NCBI GenBank assembly: GCA_903881085.1
Contig: CAIRSA010000362.1
Location: 1-35,004 of the forward strand
DNA length: 35,004 bases
Direction of reading: 5' to 3'
Source: an uncultured Acidobacteriia bacterium
Lineage (GTDB): Bacteria > Acidobacteriota > Terriglobia > Bryobacterales > Bryobacteraceae
Positions 1-8,632 of the stretch are shown here, piece after piece. The notes beneath the pieces were generated by a model. It was not told the origin of the DNA. It saw nothing but the letters and a program-made list of their open reading frames with translations, and did no database searches. The position numbers were made by a program, and so were the translations under genes. Within the stretch, counting starts at the first letter, position 1; each line of letters begins with the position of its first letter.

Positions 1-2
1 GG

Positions 3-26
3 GTGGCGCAGGCGATTCGCCTGTGC
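3..26. repeat. REP-like palindrome (GTGGCGCAGGCG family)
   Basis: An 8-bp stem (7-14 with 18-25, one G-T pair) closes a 3-nt loop just past the 3' end of the phosphorylase gene. The flank GTGGCGCAGGCG recurs at 8595-8607, and a close variant occurs inverted at 8543-8566. It is a member of a short dispersed palindrome family located at gene ends; it may help end transcription, but no T-tract follows on the gene's strand. Confidence 0.55.
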
Positions 27-45
27 AAAGACTAATTTTTCTTAG

Positions 46-2592
46 CTACCGCCACTTCATCAGCGCACTGCAAGGCCGCGTCAGCGGGTCCTTATAGTGA
101 TTTGAACTGACCCGCAGGGCATAACCCAATCGCCCGGTCAAATGCGGCACATATTCCTGCGCGAACACATGAACCGAACCCTGCGATTCCACCGGCTTCA
201 GGATGATCACTTCGGTCTCTTCCAATTGACCGGTTACGCCGACGCGGCCAACCACGGCCTCTACGCGCACATCGTCCGGGTTCAGGCCCGCTAGCTCCAC
301 ACTCGCCCGCAAAGGAAGAGAGCGGCCCGTGGTGATGGGTCCATCGGGTGCACCATCGGCCCCCACAAACGCGACCCGCCCCCACGCTGCCTGCACCTTC
401 GTTTCCCATTCCTGATGCTGCCGGGCGGCTACAAAACCATCGCGGCTCACATCCTGGAACGCACTGTGGGCAGGCTCATACAATTGCGTCATGTATTCGG
501 AGATCATGCGCTGTGAATTGAACTGCGGGCTCAAATACCGCAGCGACTGTTTCATGCGGCGGATCCATTCATGCGGCACATCTTCGCCCCGGCCTTCGTA
601 AAACACAGGCACGATTTCGTTTTCCAGCAGCGAATAAATCGCGCTGGCGTGCATATCGTCCTGGTCTTCGGAATACGGCGAGCGATCGCCGATAGCCCAG
701 CCGCCGGAATACTCGTAAGCTTCGTCAAACCAGCCATCCAAAATACTCAGGTTGAGAATGCCGTTGATGCCTGCCTTCATGCCGCTGGTGCCGCAGGCCT
801 CTTCGCCGCGGCGCGGATTGTTCAACCACAGGTCGACACCCTGCACCATTTCGCGCGCCACGCCGATGCCATAGTCTTCAACGAATACCAGCCGTTTCGA
901 CAATTCCGGATCGCGCGACAACTGTACTATCTCGCGAATGAACTGCTTGCCGGGGTGATCTTTCGGATGCGCCTTTCCGGCGATCACAATCTGCACGGGC
1001 ATGCGCGGATTCGTCAGCAGGCGTTTCAGCCTGGGCACATCGCGGAACAGCAGCGTGGCCCGCTTGTAGGTTGCAAAGCGCCGCGCGAAGCCAATGGTAA
1101 ACGCTTCCGGATCCAGTACGTCGGCTAGCCGCCGCATCTCCGAGCCCGATGCCTTTCTTTGCGCGGCTGATTCCGTGACGCGCGTGCGAACATATACAAT
1201 CAGCTGCCGGCGGCGGCGCCGGTGCGCTTCCCACAACTCCTGGTCGGGGATGTCGGCAATCGTGTCCCACGCGTTCTGTTCGGTGTAGCGTTCGCGCCAG
1301 TCGGGCTGCAGATACTGATCGTACAGCGTAGCCAGATCGCCGTTGAGCCAAGAAAGCAGGTGCGTCCCGTTCGTTACGGAAGTGATGGGCACCTCCCAGA
1401 CCGGCAGTTGCGGCCATAGTTCAGACCACATGTCTTGCGATACGTGGCGGTGCAGCATGCTCACGGCATTGCGCCACGAAGATGTTTTGATGGCCAGAAT
1501 CGCCATGGAAAAACGCTCGCCCGAATCATGCGGATTGCGCCGGCCAAGCCCCAGCAGTTTGTCGATGGCGATTTGGTTGGTGCCGCAGTATTCCTGGAAA
1601 TACTCGTACATCAGGCCAGGATCAAACAGATCGATACCGGCAGGGACTGACGTATGTGTTGTGAAGACGTTGTTGTTGCGCGAGGCATACAAAGCTTCTT
1701 CAAAGCCCAACTGCTGCTCCTGCATCAGCACGCGAATGCGTTCGATGGCAAGAAACGCCGAATGGCCTTCGTTCATGTGGAAAACGGTGGGATCCAGGCC
1801 CATCGCCTTGAGTGCACGCAGACCGCCGATGCCCAGCACCAGTTCCTGGCGGATGCGCATGTGGCTGTCGCCGCCGTACAGCTGAGCGGTAATTTCGCGG
1901 TCTTCCGCCTTTCCGTTTTCTGGAATATTCGTGTCCAGCAGGTAAAGCTTAATGCGGCCGACTTGCACGTACCAGACCTTGATCCACAAAAGTGCCGAAG
2001 GTAACTTTACGCTCACCTTCAATTCCGAGCCGTCCTCTTTCAGCACAGGCGCAATGGGCAGCGTGTAAAAGTCGTTGTCAGGGTTCTTTTCCGTCTGCCA
2101 GCCATCCGGGTTGAGCGTCTGTTGCAGGTAGCCTTTTTGATACAGCAGGCCAATGCCAACCAGCGGCAGGTCTGCGTCGCTGGCGCCTTTCATGTGGTCG
2201 CCGGACAACACGCCCAAACCGCCGGAATAGATGGTCAAACATTCCACCATGCCGTATTCCATGGAAAAATACGCGATCAGTTTATGCGTGGAAGGCGTTT
2301 GCGACTGCTGCAGGTAATTGTCGAGCCGCTCGCAGGCGCGGCGGTACAATGCGATAAATCTGGGGTCCGCCGCTGCCCGTTCCAACGCGGCTTGCGGCAG
2401 TCTGCCCAACATCAGCACCGGATTGTGGCCGCTGGCACGCCACTGTACTGGATCGAGGCGGCGAAACAGGCCGCGAATGTTATGTTCCCAGCTCCATAGC
2501 AGGTTGTAAGCGAGCTCTGACAGTCTGTTCAAGGCTGGCGGCAGAGCTGGCCGCACAAGGAATTCCCTAAAGGGCTGAATTTGAAATGGCAT
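46..2592 (-). CDS. glgP: Alpha-glucan (glycogen/maltodextrin) phosphorylase, DUF3417-type
   Basis: This cytosolic PLP enzyme releases glucose-1-phosphate from alpha-1,4-glucans. The protein is about 848 residues, the usual size for the phosphorylase branch with an N-terminal DUF3417 region (about residues 10-110, containing LAYNLLWSWE). The active-site block EEACGTSGMKAG places the Schiff-base lysine at about K606. NGTH and FARRFATYKRA segments also fit the family. The start was set at MPFQIQPF. Upstream in-frame ATGs at 2631 and 2691 exist, but the 2691 start would overlap the divergent lipoprotein gene and adds residues that do not look like the family. No strong ribosome-binding site precedes any of them. 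It has no glycogen-gene neighbours here. The function is confident; the exact start is not. Confidence 0.93.
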   Translation of the reverse strand: MPFQIQPFREFLVRPALPPALNRLSELAYNLLWSWEHNIRGLFRRLDPVQWRASGHNPVLMLGRLPQAALERAAADPRFIALYRRACERLDNYLQQSQTPSTHKLIAYFSMEYGMVECLTIYSGGLGVLSGDHMKGASDADLPLVGIGLLYQKGYLQQTLNPDGWQTEKNPDNDFYTLPIAPVLKEDGSELKVSVKLPSALLWIKVWYVQVGRIKLYLLDTNIPENGKAEDREITAQLYGGDSHMRIRQELVLGIGGLRALKAMGLDPTVFHMNEGHSAFLAIERIRVLMQEQQLGFEEALYASRNNNVFTTHTSVPAGIDLFDPGLMYEYFQEYCGTNQIAIDKLLGLGRRNPHDSGERFSMAILAIKTSSWRNAVSMLHRHVSQDMWSELWPQLPVWEVPITSVTNGTHLLSWLNGDLATLYDQYLQPDWRERYTEQNAWDTIADIPDQELWEAHRRRRRQLIVYVRTRVTESAAQRKASGSEMRRLADVLDPEAFTIGFARRFATYKRATLLFRDVPRLKRLLTNPRMPVQIVIAGKAHPKDHPGKQFIREIVQLSRDPELSKRLVFVEDYGIGVAREMVQGVDLWLNNPRRGEEACGTSGMKAGINGILNLSILDGWFDEAYEYSGGWAIGDRSPYSEDQDDMHASAIYSLLENEIVPVFYEGRGEDVPHEWIRRMKQSLRYLSPQFNSQRMISEYMTQLYEPAHSAFQDVSRDGFVAARQHQEWETKVQAAWGRVAFVGADGAPDGPITTGRSLPLRASVELAGLNPDDVRVEAVVGRVGVTGQLEETEVIILKPVESQGSVHVFAQEYVPHLTGRLGYALRVSSNHYKDPLTRPCSALMKWR

Positions 2593-2676
2593 TAAAGATG
2601 GAGGTCCCGGATAAAGTCGAATCTCCAGCATATCAAACCGCTCATGGCTGCCACACTCAGCGTACAATGAAGCTGC

Positions 2677-3546
2677 ATGGTCAATCGTCATATCCTTTGC
2701 GTTGTGGTGGGCATTCTCGCGCTCGCCGGTTGCACTCAGCCAACGAAACGCCTGGTTGTTGGCTCGAAGCTATCCGTCGAAAGTGCGCTGTTGGGAGAGA
2801 TCCTGGCCCAGCACATGCAGAACCAGCTTGGAGTTCCAGTGGATCGCAGGACCGGCCTGCAGGGCAGTGCGGTCGCTCATCAGGCCCTTTTGTCCGGAGA
2901 GATCGATCTCTATATTGAGGACACGGGTTCGGCCTACTATTCCATCTTTCGCTTGCCGGTCAACAAAGACAAAGACATCTTGAACGCCCGCGTGGTACAG
3001 GAATACCAGGGCATGAAGATGAGGTGGCTCGCACCGCTCGGGCTGACTGCTGGTTATACTGCTGCTGCCTTGAAGGACGAAGTGTCCAGCTCATCGCTTT
3101 CTGAATTGGCGGGTGTGGGTAAGCCTGTTCTTTTGACGGTATCGCTGGAGTTCCAGGACCGGTTGGATGGCATGCCTGCGCTGCTTTCCGCATATCCGCT
3201 GAAAATTGCCGGTAGCGTAAACATGGTCGATGCCAATCAGGTCGCCGAGCAACTCATACGGAAAATTGCCCACGTGGCGGTGGTCAGCATCTTCGATCCA
3301 ATCATTCAAGACCCGGGAGTCAAGGTATTGCAGGATGACAAACAAGCCTTGAACGGCTACCCAGCCGCGATCATCGTTCGTGAAGTTTTGCTGGCGAACA
3401 ACTCGCTGCTGGAAAGTAAGCTCAAATTACTGGATGGGAAAATCAGTAACGAGGCCATCGGCAAGCTTCTGGTGGACGTCAAAGCCAAGCGAAAAACGAC
3501 AGCGGCTGCCGCGGCTGCCTTTTTATTGCAAGCCGGCCTGAAGTAA
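2677..3546 (+). CDS. OpuAC-like glycine betaine/choline-type substrate-binding lipoprotein
   Basis: Probable extracytoplasmic solute-binding protein of the OpuAC/OsmF family, 289 residues. The N-terminus is a lipoprotein signal, with LALAGC giving the lipidated cysteine at C19. The mature protein opens with VVGSKLSVESALLGEILAQ and continues with SGEIDLYIEDTGSAYY, matching the family pattern in which a GSK-type strand and an E-D-L-Y-x-E-x-T-G segment line the ligand pocket. Quaternary-amine ligands are inferred from the family only. No permease or ATPase gene lies nearby, so the transporter partners must be elsewhere, or the protein acts alone as a sensor. It is divergent from the phosphorylase with an 84-bp gap. 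A weak inverted repeat (3550-3556 with 3567-3573) follows the stop but lacks a T-tract. Confidence 0.75.
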   Translation: MVNRHILCVVVGILALAGCTQPTKRLVVGSKLSVESALLGEILAQHMQNQLGVPVDRRTGLQGSAVAHQALLSGEIDLYIEDTGSAYYSIFRLPVNKDKDILNARVVQEYQGMKMRWLAPLGLTAGYTAAALKDEVSSSSLSELAGVGKPVLLTVSLEFQDRLDGMPALLSAYPLKIAGSVNMVDANQVAEQLIRKIAHVAVVSIFDPIIQDPGVKVLQDDKQALNGYPAAIIVREVLLANNSLLESKLKLLDGKISNEAIGKLLVDVKAKRKTTAAAAAAFLLQAGLK

Positions 3547-3613
3547 CCGGAATCGGCGATTTTGCACCGATTCGTGGTAGCATAAATACCTCTAGGGGCT
3601 CGTTTCAATTGCT

Positions 3614-5389
3614 ATGGTAGGGCAGACAATTCATCAATATCAGTTCCTCGAAAAGCTCGGCGCTGGAGGCATGGGTGAGATCTACAAAGCTCAGGATACG
3701 CGTCTCAACCGTTTTGTAGCCATCAAGGTTTTACCGGCCGATATGTCCGCCGATCCCGACAGGCGCCGCCGCTTCCTGCAGGAAGCGCAAGCCGCCTCGG
3801 CATTGAACCACCCGAATATCATCACCATTCACGACATCATTTCCGAAGGCAACAAGCAGTACATGGTGATGGAATACGTTGCGGGCAAGACGGTGCATGA
3901 ACTCACTCCTCCCGGGGGCATGCCTGCCGCTACGGTGTTGAATTACGGCACGCAGATTGCCGACGCGCTGGCGGCGGCCCACGCCGCGGGAATTATTCAC
4001 CGTGATCTGAAGCCCGCGAATATCATGGTGACCAATGCCGGCCTGGTGAAATTGCTCGATTTCGGCCTGGCGAAGCTGACCGGATCGCCCCTCAGCAATT
4101 CAGGCGATAGCGTCACGCTCGCCGATACTCCGCTCACCGCTGTCGGCTCGATCGTCGGAACTCTTAATTACATGTCGCCGGAGCAGGCCGAGGGCCGCAT
4201 ACTCGACGGCCGCTCCGATATCTTCTCCTTCGGCTCCGTACTCTATGAGATGACCACCAGCCGCCGCGCCTTTGACGGCGGGACCGGCATCTCCACGCTT
4301 TCCGCCGTACTGAAGGACGAAGCGCAGCCCATCTCCGTCAGTTCACCACAGGCGCCCGTGCAACTGGAAGAGATCATATTCCGCGCCATGCGCAAGGATC
4401 CCGATCAGCGCTTTCAATCGATGCGTGAAGTTCACGCCCGGCTGCTCGATTTGCGAAAACAGTTCGATTCGGGTACCTTGCCGCCCACAGCCTCCGCCAT
4501 GGCGGCTCCTGTTTCACAGCCGAAGCCGGTGCCAGCGAATTCGAAAACCGTAATGTATGGCGCCATCGCCGGCCTTGCCCTGGCTTTGGCCGGTGGCGGC
4601 GGCTGGTGGTTCCTGCACCAGCGCGAGCCAGCCCAATCATCAGGGGGCGCGCTCAATCAGCCCGTGCAGGAAGTCCTGACGAACGACAGGATTCTGGAAA
4701 TGGTGAAAGGCCATGTAGACGAGCAGGTGCTTATCAGCCAGATCAAGTGTTCGCAGACCAGGTTCAACACTTCGCCTTCGGAGATGGTTCGCCTTACCAA
4801 TGCAGGCGTGCCCGCCAGCGTCATCTCATTGATGATCGACCCGAATAAAGAAGTGACTCCCGCGCCCACGGCTTCCGCGCCCGCGCCCAGTCCTGTTGCG
4901 CCCTCCGCATCGAACACTCCTGCGCCGCCCGCAACGCCAATCCAGGCCGCCAAGCCCGTTGTACAGGAGAAGCCCGCGGGTGTTTCCGTTAACGTTCCTG
5001 ACGGGCTCGCCGTCAAACTGACCCTTTCCGCGGATGTGCCGTCCGATGCCGATGAGGGCACGATCATGAAATTCAAAGTGAGCGAAGACGTGCATGCCGC
5101 CAAGCAACTTGTCATCGCCAAAGGGGCCGAGGCCACCGGAGAGATTACGCAGGCCAAGAAAAAAATCCTTGGCATGGGCGGCAAGATGACCTTCCGCCTG
5201 CTGAAAGTGGATGCCGTAGATGGCGCAAAGCTCTCGCTGCGTTCCGCGCCCACGCATCGCCCCGATGGCGACACCAAACGTCCGCTCGACGTTCCGGGTA
5301 AGAAAAAATCGAAGGACATCGCTGCTGCTGCCGGCACCGAATTCATCGGGTATCTGGATGGCTCGCATTCCATCCTTGTCACCAAATAG
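3614..5389 (+). CDS. Membrane Ser/Thr protein kinase (Hanks type)
   Basis: A 591-residue receptor-like kinase. The N-terminal catalytic domain (about 9-270) shows the glycine loop GAGGMG, the ATP lysine in VAIK (K38), the catalytic loop HRDLKPAN (D131), DFGLAK (D149) and the P+1 loop GTLNYMSPEQ, so it should be active. A single transmembrane segment lies at about 313-334. After it comes a short domain (ILEMVKGHVDEQVLISQIK, about 355-410), a long Pro/Ala linker (about 418-460) and a C-terminal beta-rich region ending at TK. This layout, with the kinase inside and a sensor-like tail outside, is common in Acidobacteriota. The secreted protein 10 bp downstream is probably co-transcribed and could be linked to its signal. 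Substrates are unknown. Confidence 0.9.
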   Translation: MVGQTIHQYQFLEKLGAGGMGEIYKAQDTRLNRFVAIKVLPADMSADPDRRRRFLQEAQAASALNHPNIITIHDIISEGNKQYMVMEYVAGKTVHELTPPGGMPAATVLNYGTQIADALAAAHAAGIIHRDLKPANIMVTNAGLVKLLDFGLAKLTGSPLSNSGDSVTLADTPLTAVGSIVGTLNYMSPEQAEGRILDGRSDIFSFGSVLYEMTTSRRAFDGGTGISTLSAVLKDEAQPISVSSPQAPVQLEEIIFRAMRKDPDQRFQSMREVHARLLDLRKQFDSGTLPPTASAMAAPVSQPKPVPANSKTVMYGAIAGLALALAGGGGWWFLHQREPAQSSGGALNQPVQEVLTNDRILEMVKGHVDEQVLISQIKCSQTRFNTSPSEMVRLTNAGVPASVISLMIDPNKEVTPAPTASAPAPSPVAPSASNTPAPPATPIQAAKPVVQEKPAGVSVNVPDGLAVKLTLSADVPSDADEGTIMKFKVSEDVHAAKQLVIAKGAEATGEITQAKKKILGMGGKMTFRLLKVDAVDGAKLSLRSAPTHRPDGDTKRPLDVPGKKKSKDIAAAAGTEFIGYLDGSHSILVTK

Positions 5390-5399
5390 GGGAGCCCGC

Positions 5400-6212
5400 A
5401 TGTCAAAGGCGTTTGCACTGTTCGCCGCGCTGCTTCCATTCGCTGCCTTCGGTCAGTTCAAGATCGAGCCCTTCGATCAACCCAAACCTTCTTCCTCTGA
5501 ACAATCGGAACTGGTCGAAAAAGTGCGCCGCAAAGCCATCGAATACACGAAGAGCCTGCCCAACTTCCTCTGCACGCAACAGACTCGCCGCTCGGCCGCC
5601 AAGCCCACGAAAGCCAACGAGGAGCCCGCCTGGAAGCTGGTTGACGCGCTCACCATCAAACTGAGTTTCTTCGATCAGGAAGAGAAATACAAGCTTGCGA
5701 TGATCAATGGCAAGCCGGCCAAAAAGACCATGGAGCAACTCACTGGCGGAAAGTGGAAGGGCGACTTCGGCAGTGCCATGCGCAGCGTCTTCGATCCGAA
5801 ATCCATGGCCTTCTTTTCCTGGGACCACTGGGGAAAAGTCAATGGGCGGGTGGTTGCCGTGCTCATCTACGGAATCGATGTGAAACACGCCGCATTCGGC
5901 ACTACCTTCAGTCAATACGGACGCAGCCGCCACATCAACTGGGGCTGCGAGGGACAAGTCGTTATCGATGTTCAGACGTTGGAAGTGCTGCGCCTCACCG
6001 TCGACTCCGTCGACCTGCCTGCCGATTCACCTGTCGGCGAAGTCCATCTGGTGCTCGATTACGTCCGCCAGAAAGTGGGCGACCAGGAGTTTCTGTTGCC
6101 CGCCCGTTCCGTGAGCTGGTCACTCACGCCCAATGGCCGGCCGCAAAAAAGCGAATCGCTTTTCACTGACTACCAGAAGTTTTCCGCCGAAAGCGGAATC
6201 AAGTTCAATTAA
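5400..6212 (+). CDS. Secreted acidobacterial protein of unknown function (SLPNFLCTQ family)
   Basis: A 270-residue protein with a clean signal peptide (about 1-19, cut after AAFG). The mature N-terminus carries VRRKAIEYTKSLPNFLCTQQTRR. A helix followed by LPxFxCTQxTRR is a hallmark I associate with a large paralogous family in Solibacter-like genomes whose role is not known. The rest is predicted to be mostly beta-strand, with DYQKF near the C-terminus. The ATG is preceded by GGGGAG and starts 10 bp after the kinase stop, so the two are likely one operon. No catalytic motif is evident. Confidence 0.7.
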   Translation: MSKAFALFAALLPFAAFGQFKIEPFDQPKPSSSEQSELVEKVRRKAIEYTKSLPNFLCTQQTRRSAAKPTKANEEPAWKLVDALTIKLSFFDQEEKYKLAMINGKPAKKTMEQLTGGKWKGDFGSAMRSVFDPKSMAFFSWDHWGKVNGRVVAVLIYGIDVKHAAFGTTFSQYGRSRHINWGCEGQVVIDVQTLEVLRLTVDSVDLPADSPVGEVHLVLDYVRQKVGDQEFLLPARSVSWSLTPNGRPQKSESLFTDYQKFSAESGIKFN

Positions 6213-6260
6213 CCTGGAAAAAGCTGTTGCCCGTAAATCCTGCGGGAATGCACGACTCTG

Positions 6261-6327
6261 CAAACTGGGGACTGCCTACATGTTTCCGGCGTCTTTTGCC
6301 GGAATCATGCGGGCTGTCCCCAGTTTG
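6261..6327. repeat. Nested inverted repeat (outer 12 bp, inner 7 bp)
   Basis: CAAACTGGGGAC (6261-6272) is matched exactly by its reverse complement at 6316-6327. A second perfect stem, TTCCGGC/GCCGGAA (6284-6290 with 6298-6304), lies inside. It occupies the 300-bp gap 6213-6512, in which I see no gene. The shape resembles REP/BIME-type or small non-autonomous mobile sequences; there is no T-tract, so a simple terminator is less likely. Confidence 0.6.
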
Positions 6328-6512
6328 CCCCACGCCAGACTGCCCGCAATGCGAGTCACCCAGCAGGTGATGAGCACGTTGCATGTAGCCTATGCCAAAT
6401 GTTGGAGATGGCTTTTTCAGATGCGTTCAACTACTCGTTCTCTGGTCAAAGCAAACGAGGCCGGCTTGATCCGTCGCAGGGGGTGGATTCCTCTCCCCTG
6501 TTATCAGACAAT

Positions 6513-7676
6513 ATGGGCATGAGTTCTGCCTTCCAGGTTCTGCGAGCAACGCCTCCGATTCAGTCGCTGTTGATCAAGCCATCTTCCGCGCTGTGTAATC
6601 TGGATTGCGACTACTGCTTCTATCTCGACCGTGATACCGATCCATACAAAGACCTGCAGCATCGCCGCATGAGCCTGGAAACCATCGAACGGCTCACGCA
6701 GGGCTTTCTGGAATACTCGTTCCCGAATTCCGTCTTTGCGTTCCAAGGCGGCGAGCCCACGCTCTCTGGCCTCGACTTCTTCCGCAAGTTTTGCGAGTTT
6801 CAGGTTCAGTACGGCCAGCGTGGACAGAACGTATCGAACGCCATGCAGACCAATGGCACGCTGCTCGATGACAGCTGGTGCGAGTTGTTCAAGGAATACG
6901 CCTGGCTGGTCGGCATCTCCATGGACGGCCCGCCGGAAATTCACGACTTCTACCGCTACGACAAAGGCAAGCAGGGCACGTGGAAAAAAGTGATGCGCGG
7001 CATTGAGACCATGCAGAAGCACGGCGTGGAATTCAACGTCCTGTGCGTGCTGAACAACGTGAATGTCACCAAACCGCGTGAGCTCTACAAATATTTTCGC
7101 AGCCTGGGCATCGACAATCTGCAGTTCATCCCGCTCGCCGAATTCGACCCGCATGGCAAGCGCCTGCCCTTCACGGTGACTGCTGAACAGTACGGCCGCT
7201 TCCTCAGCCAGATCTTCGACCTGTGGTTCCCCGAACGTAAGACGGTGCGCATCCGCTTCTTCGACAACCTTGCCGAAGCGCTGGCCGGACAGAAGCCCGG
7301 CGCCTGCACCATGCACACTTCGTGCGACAGCTACGCGGTAGTTGAATACAATGGCGACGTGTACCCGTGCGACTTCTTCGTCAGTGACGATTGGAAACTC
7401 GGCAACGTGATGACCGATTCGTGGCGCGACATCTCAACCCGCGAGCACCGCTTCGATTTTGCCAACAAGAAAAAGTTGCCGCATGAAGAGTGCGTGAAGT
7501 GCGAGCATCGCCAGTTGTGCCACGGCGGCTGCCCCAGCTTCCGCTACGCCGCGCGCGGGCAGTTCGAAGATCTTGACTACTTCTGCCAATCGTATAAAAT
7601 GGCCTTCAACAAAGCGATTCCGCCACTGCGCGCGGAAATCCGCAAGATGATGCAGGCCGCCTATTCGCGGCACTAG
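6513..7676 (+). CDS. Radical SAM/SPASM enzyme, anaerobic sulfatase-maturating type
   Basis: About 387 residues. The radical SAM cluster motif CNLDCDYCF gives C28, C32 and C35, followed by FQGGEPTL, which is typical of SAM binding. The C-terminal half has the SPASM cysteine pattern: CTMHTSC, YNGDVYPCDFF, CVKCEHRQLCHGGCPS. This overall pattern is that of anSME/AslB proteins, which oxidise an active-site Cys or Ser of sulfatases to formylglycine using auxiliary 4Fe-4S clusters. No sulfatase is encoded in this window, so its substrate is either distant or different. ATG codons at 6513 and 6519 are both possible starts; an in-frame ATG at 6399 adds 38 residues that look unrelated to the family. 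The hydrolase gene 10 bp downstream is probably co-transcribed. Confidence 0.85.
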   Translation: MGMSSAFQVLRATPPIQSLLIKPSSALCNLDCDYCFYLDRDTDPYKDLQHRRMSLETIERLTQGFLEYSFPNSVFAFQGGEPTLSGLDFFRKFCEFQVQYGQRGQNVSNAMQTNGTLLDDSWCELFKEYAWLVGISMDGPPEIHDFYRYDKGKQGTWKKVMRGIETMQKHGVEFNVLCVLNNVNVTKPRELYKYFRSLGIDNLQFIPLAEFDPHGKRLPFTVTAEQYGRFLSQIFDLWFPERKTVRIRFFDNLAEALAGQKPGACTMHTSCDSYAVVEYNGDVYPCDFFVSDDWKLGNVMTDSWRDISTREHRFDFANKKKLPHEECVKCEHRQLCHGGCPSFRYAARGQFEDLDYFCQSYKMAFNKAIPPLRAEIRKMMQAAYSRH

Positions 7677-7686
7677 AGGTTGGACA

Positions 7687-8523
7687 ATGAAAAATATTCT
7701 GATCGCGCTCCCGCTCTTTGCCTTTGCGGCACACGCGCAGCCGCGCCCGTTCACGCTTCCCGAAACCGTGGAGGTGCAGAAAGATATTATCTACGCCCAA
7801 TACGGCGACAGAAAACTCCCACTCGACCTTTATCGCCCCAAAGCCAAGCCCGCCGGCCTGATGCCGGGCATTGTAGTGATCCGCGGTGGCGGTTGGCGCG
7901 CCGGCGACAAGAACGCATTTGCCCACATTGCTGCCGGACTTGCCGCTCGCGGGTTCGCCGCGGCATGTATTGAATACCGCGTGATGCCTGAAGTCACCGT
8001 GCGCGAAGAAGTGAACGATTCCAAGGCGGCGGTCCGCTGGATGCGCGCCGAGGCGAAGAAATACGGCATCAATCCGGATGCAATCGGGGCCATCGGCGGT
8101 TCGGCTGCCGGGCATCTTGTTGGTCTGCTCGCTACCAGCTACAAAGCGAAAGAGCTCGAAGGCGATGGCGGCCACCCCGGCGTTTCCAGCCGCATTCAAG
8201 CCGTCGTGCCGATGGCGGGTGTCTTCGATTTCGAAACCATGCCGCGCATGGCGCCAGAGATTCAGAAGTTCGCCAAGCTTGTTGCCCCCATCAATTATCT
8301 CGACAAGGACGCCGCGCCATTCCTGCTCATCCATAGCAACGAAGACAAGTCGGTTCCGCTTGCGCAGTCAGAGCAGATTCTGGCGCGGCTGAAGAAGCTC
8401 GGCGTTCCGGCGGAACTGGTTGTGATTGACAAAGCTCCGCACGGCTTCTGGCAGATGCCGCAGTGGTCGACGGAAACCATCGACCGCGCGGCGAAGTTCT
8501 TCCACTCGGTGCTGGATAGGTAG
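7687..8523 (+). CDS. Secreted alpha/beta hydrolase (carboxylesterase/acetylxylan-esterase-like)
   Basis: A 278-residue protein with signal peptide MKNILIALPLFAFAAHAQ. The oxyanion-hole region reads IRGGGWRAGDK, equivalent to the HGGG motif. The nucleophile elbow GGSAAG gives S139, the acid is probably D220 in NEDKSVP, and the histidine is H252 in PHGFW, so a complete catalytic triad is present. The family (BD-FAE/pectin-acetylesterase-like) removes acyl groups from plant polysaccharides or small esters; the actual substrate here is not known. The gene follows the radical SAM gene by 10 bp in the same direction and ends just before nested inverted repeats. Confidence 0.85.
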   Translation: MKNILIALPLFAFAAHAQPRPFTLPETVEVQKDIIYAQYGDRKLPLDLYRPKAKPAGLMPGIVVIRGGGWRAGDKNAFAHIAAGLAARGFAAACIEYRVMPEVTVREEVNDSKAAVRWMRAEAKKYGINPDAIGAIGGSAAGHLVGLLATSYKAKELEGDGGHPGVSSRIQAVVPMAGVFDFETMPRMAPEIQKFAKLVAPINYLDKDAAPFLLIHSNEDKSVPLAQSEQILARLKKLGVPAELVVIDKAPHGFWQMPQWSTETIDRAAKFFHSVLDR

Positions 8524-8525
8524 CA

Positions 8526-8573
8526 GCCTCTGGCAGGTTTCCGGCAGGCGAAACCGCCTGCCCCACCAGAGGC
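8526..8573. repeat. Nested inverted repeat after hydrolase gene, possible bidirectional terminator
   Basis: The outer stem GCCTCTGG (8526-8533) pairs with CCAGAGGC (8566-8573). The inner stem GGCAGGCG (8543-8550) pairs with CGCCTGCC (8555-8562) over a 4-nt loop. It begins 2 nt past the hydrolase stop, between convergent genes. It is GC-rich without a T-tract. Its inner hairpin, read on the minus strand, belongs to the same family as the palindromes at 3-26 and 8595-8619. Confidence 0.5.
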
Positions 8574-8594
8574 TAGAGGTGATTGAGCTTGAAT

Positions 8595-8619
8595 GGTGGC
8601 GCAGGCGGTTGCGCCTGCG
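8595..8619. repeat. REP-like palindrome (GTGGCGCAGGCG family)
   Basis: The perfect 8-bp stem CGCAGGCG/CGCCTGCG (8600-8607 with 8612-8619) closes a GTTG loop, and is preceded by GTGG. It is nearly identical to the copy at 3-26 and lies just past the stop of the leftward oxidoreductase gene. Confidence 0.55.
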
Positions 8620-8632
8620 AAATGTGAGTTTG

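Noticed and set aside
571..1128. A 185-codon open frame on the plus strand inside the phosphorylase gene, and similar long antisense frames in many genes
   Set aside because: They are antisense to a clearly recognised protein, have no family motifs, and arise from high GC third positions.
6399..6512. N-terminal extension of the radical SAM protein from an ATG at 6399
   Set aside because: The 38 added residues have no family character and no ribosome-binding site; the internal ATGs give the normal protein start.
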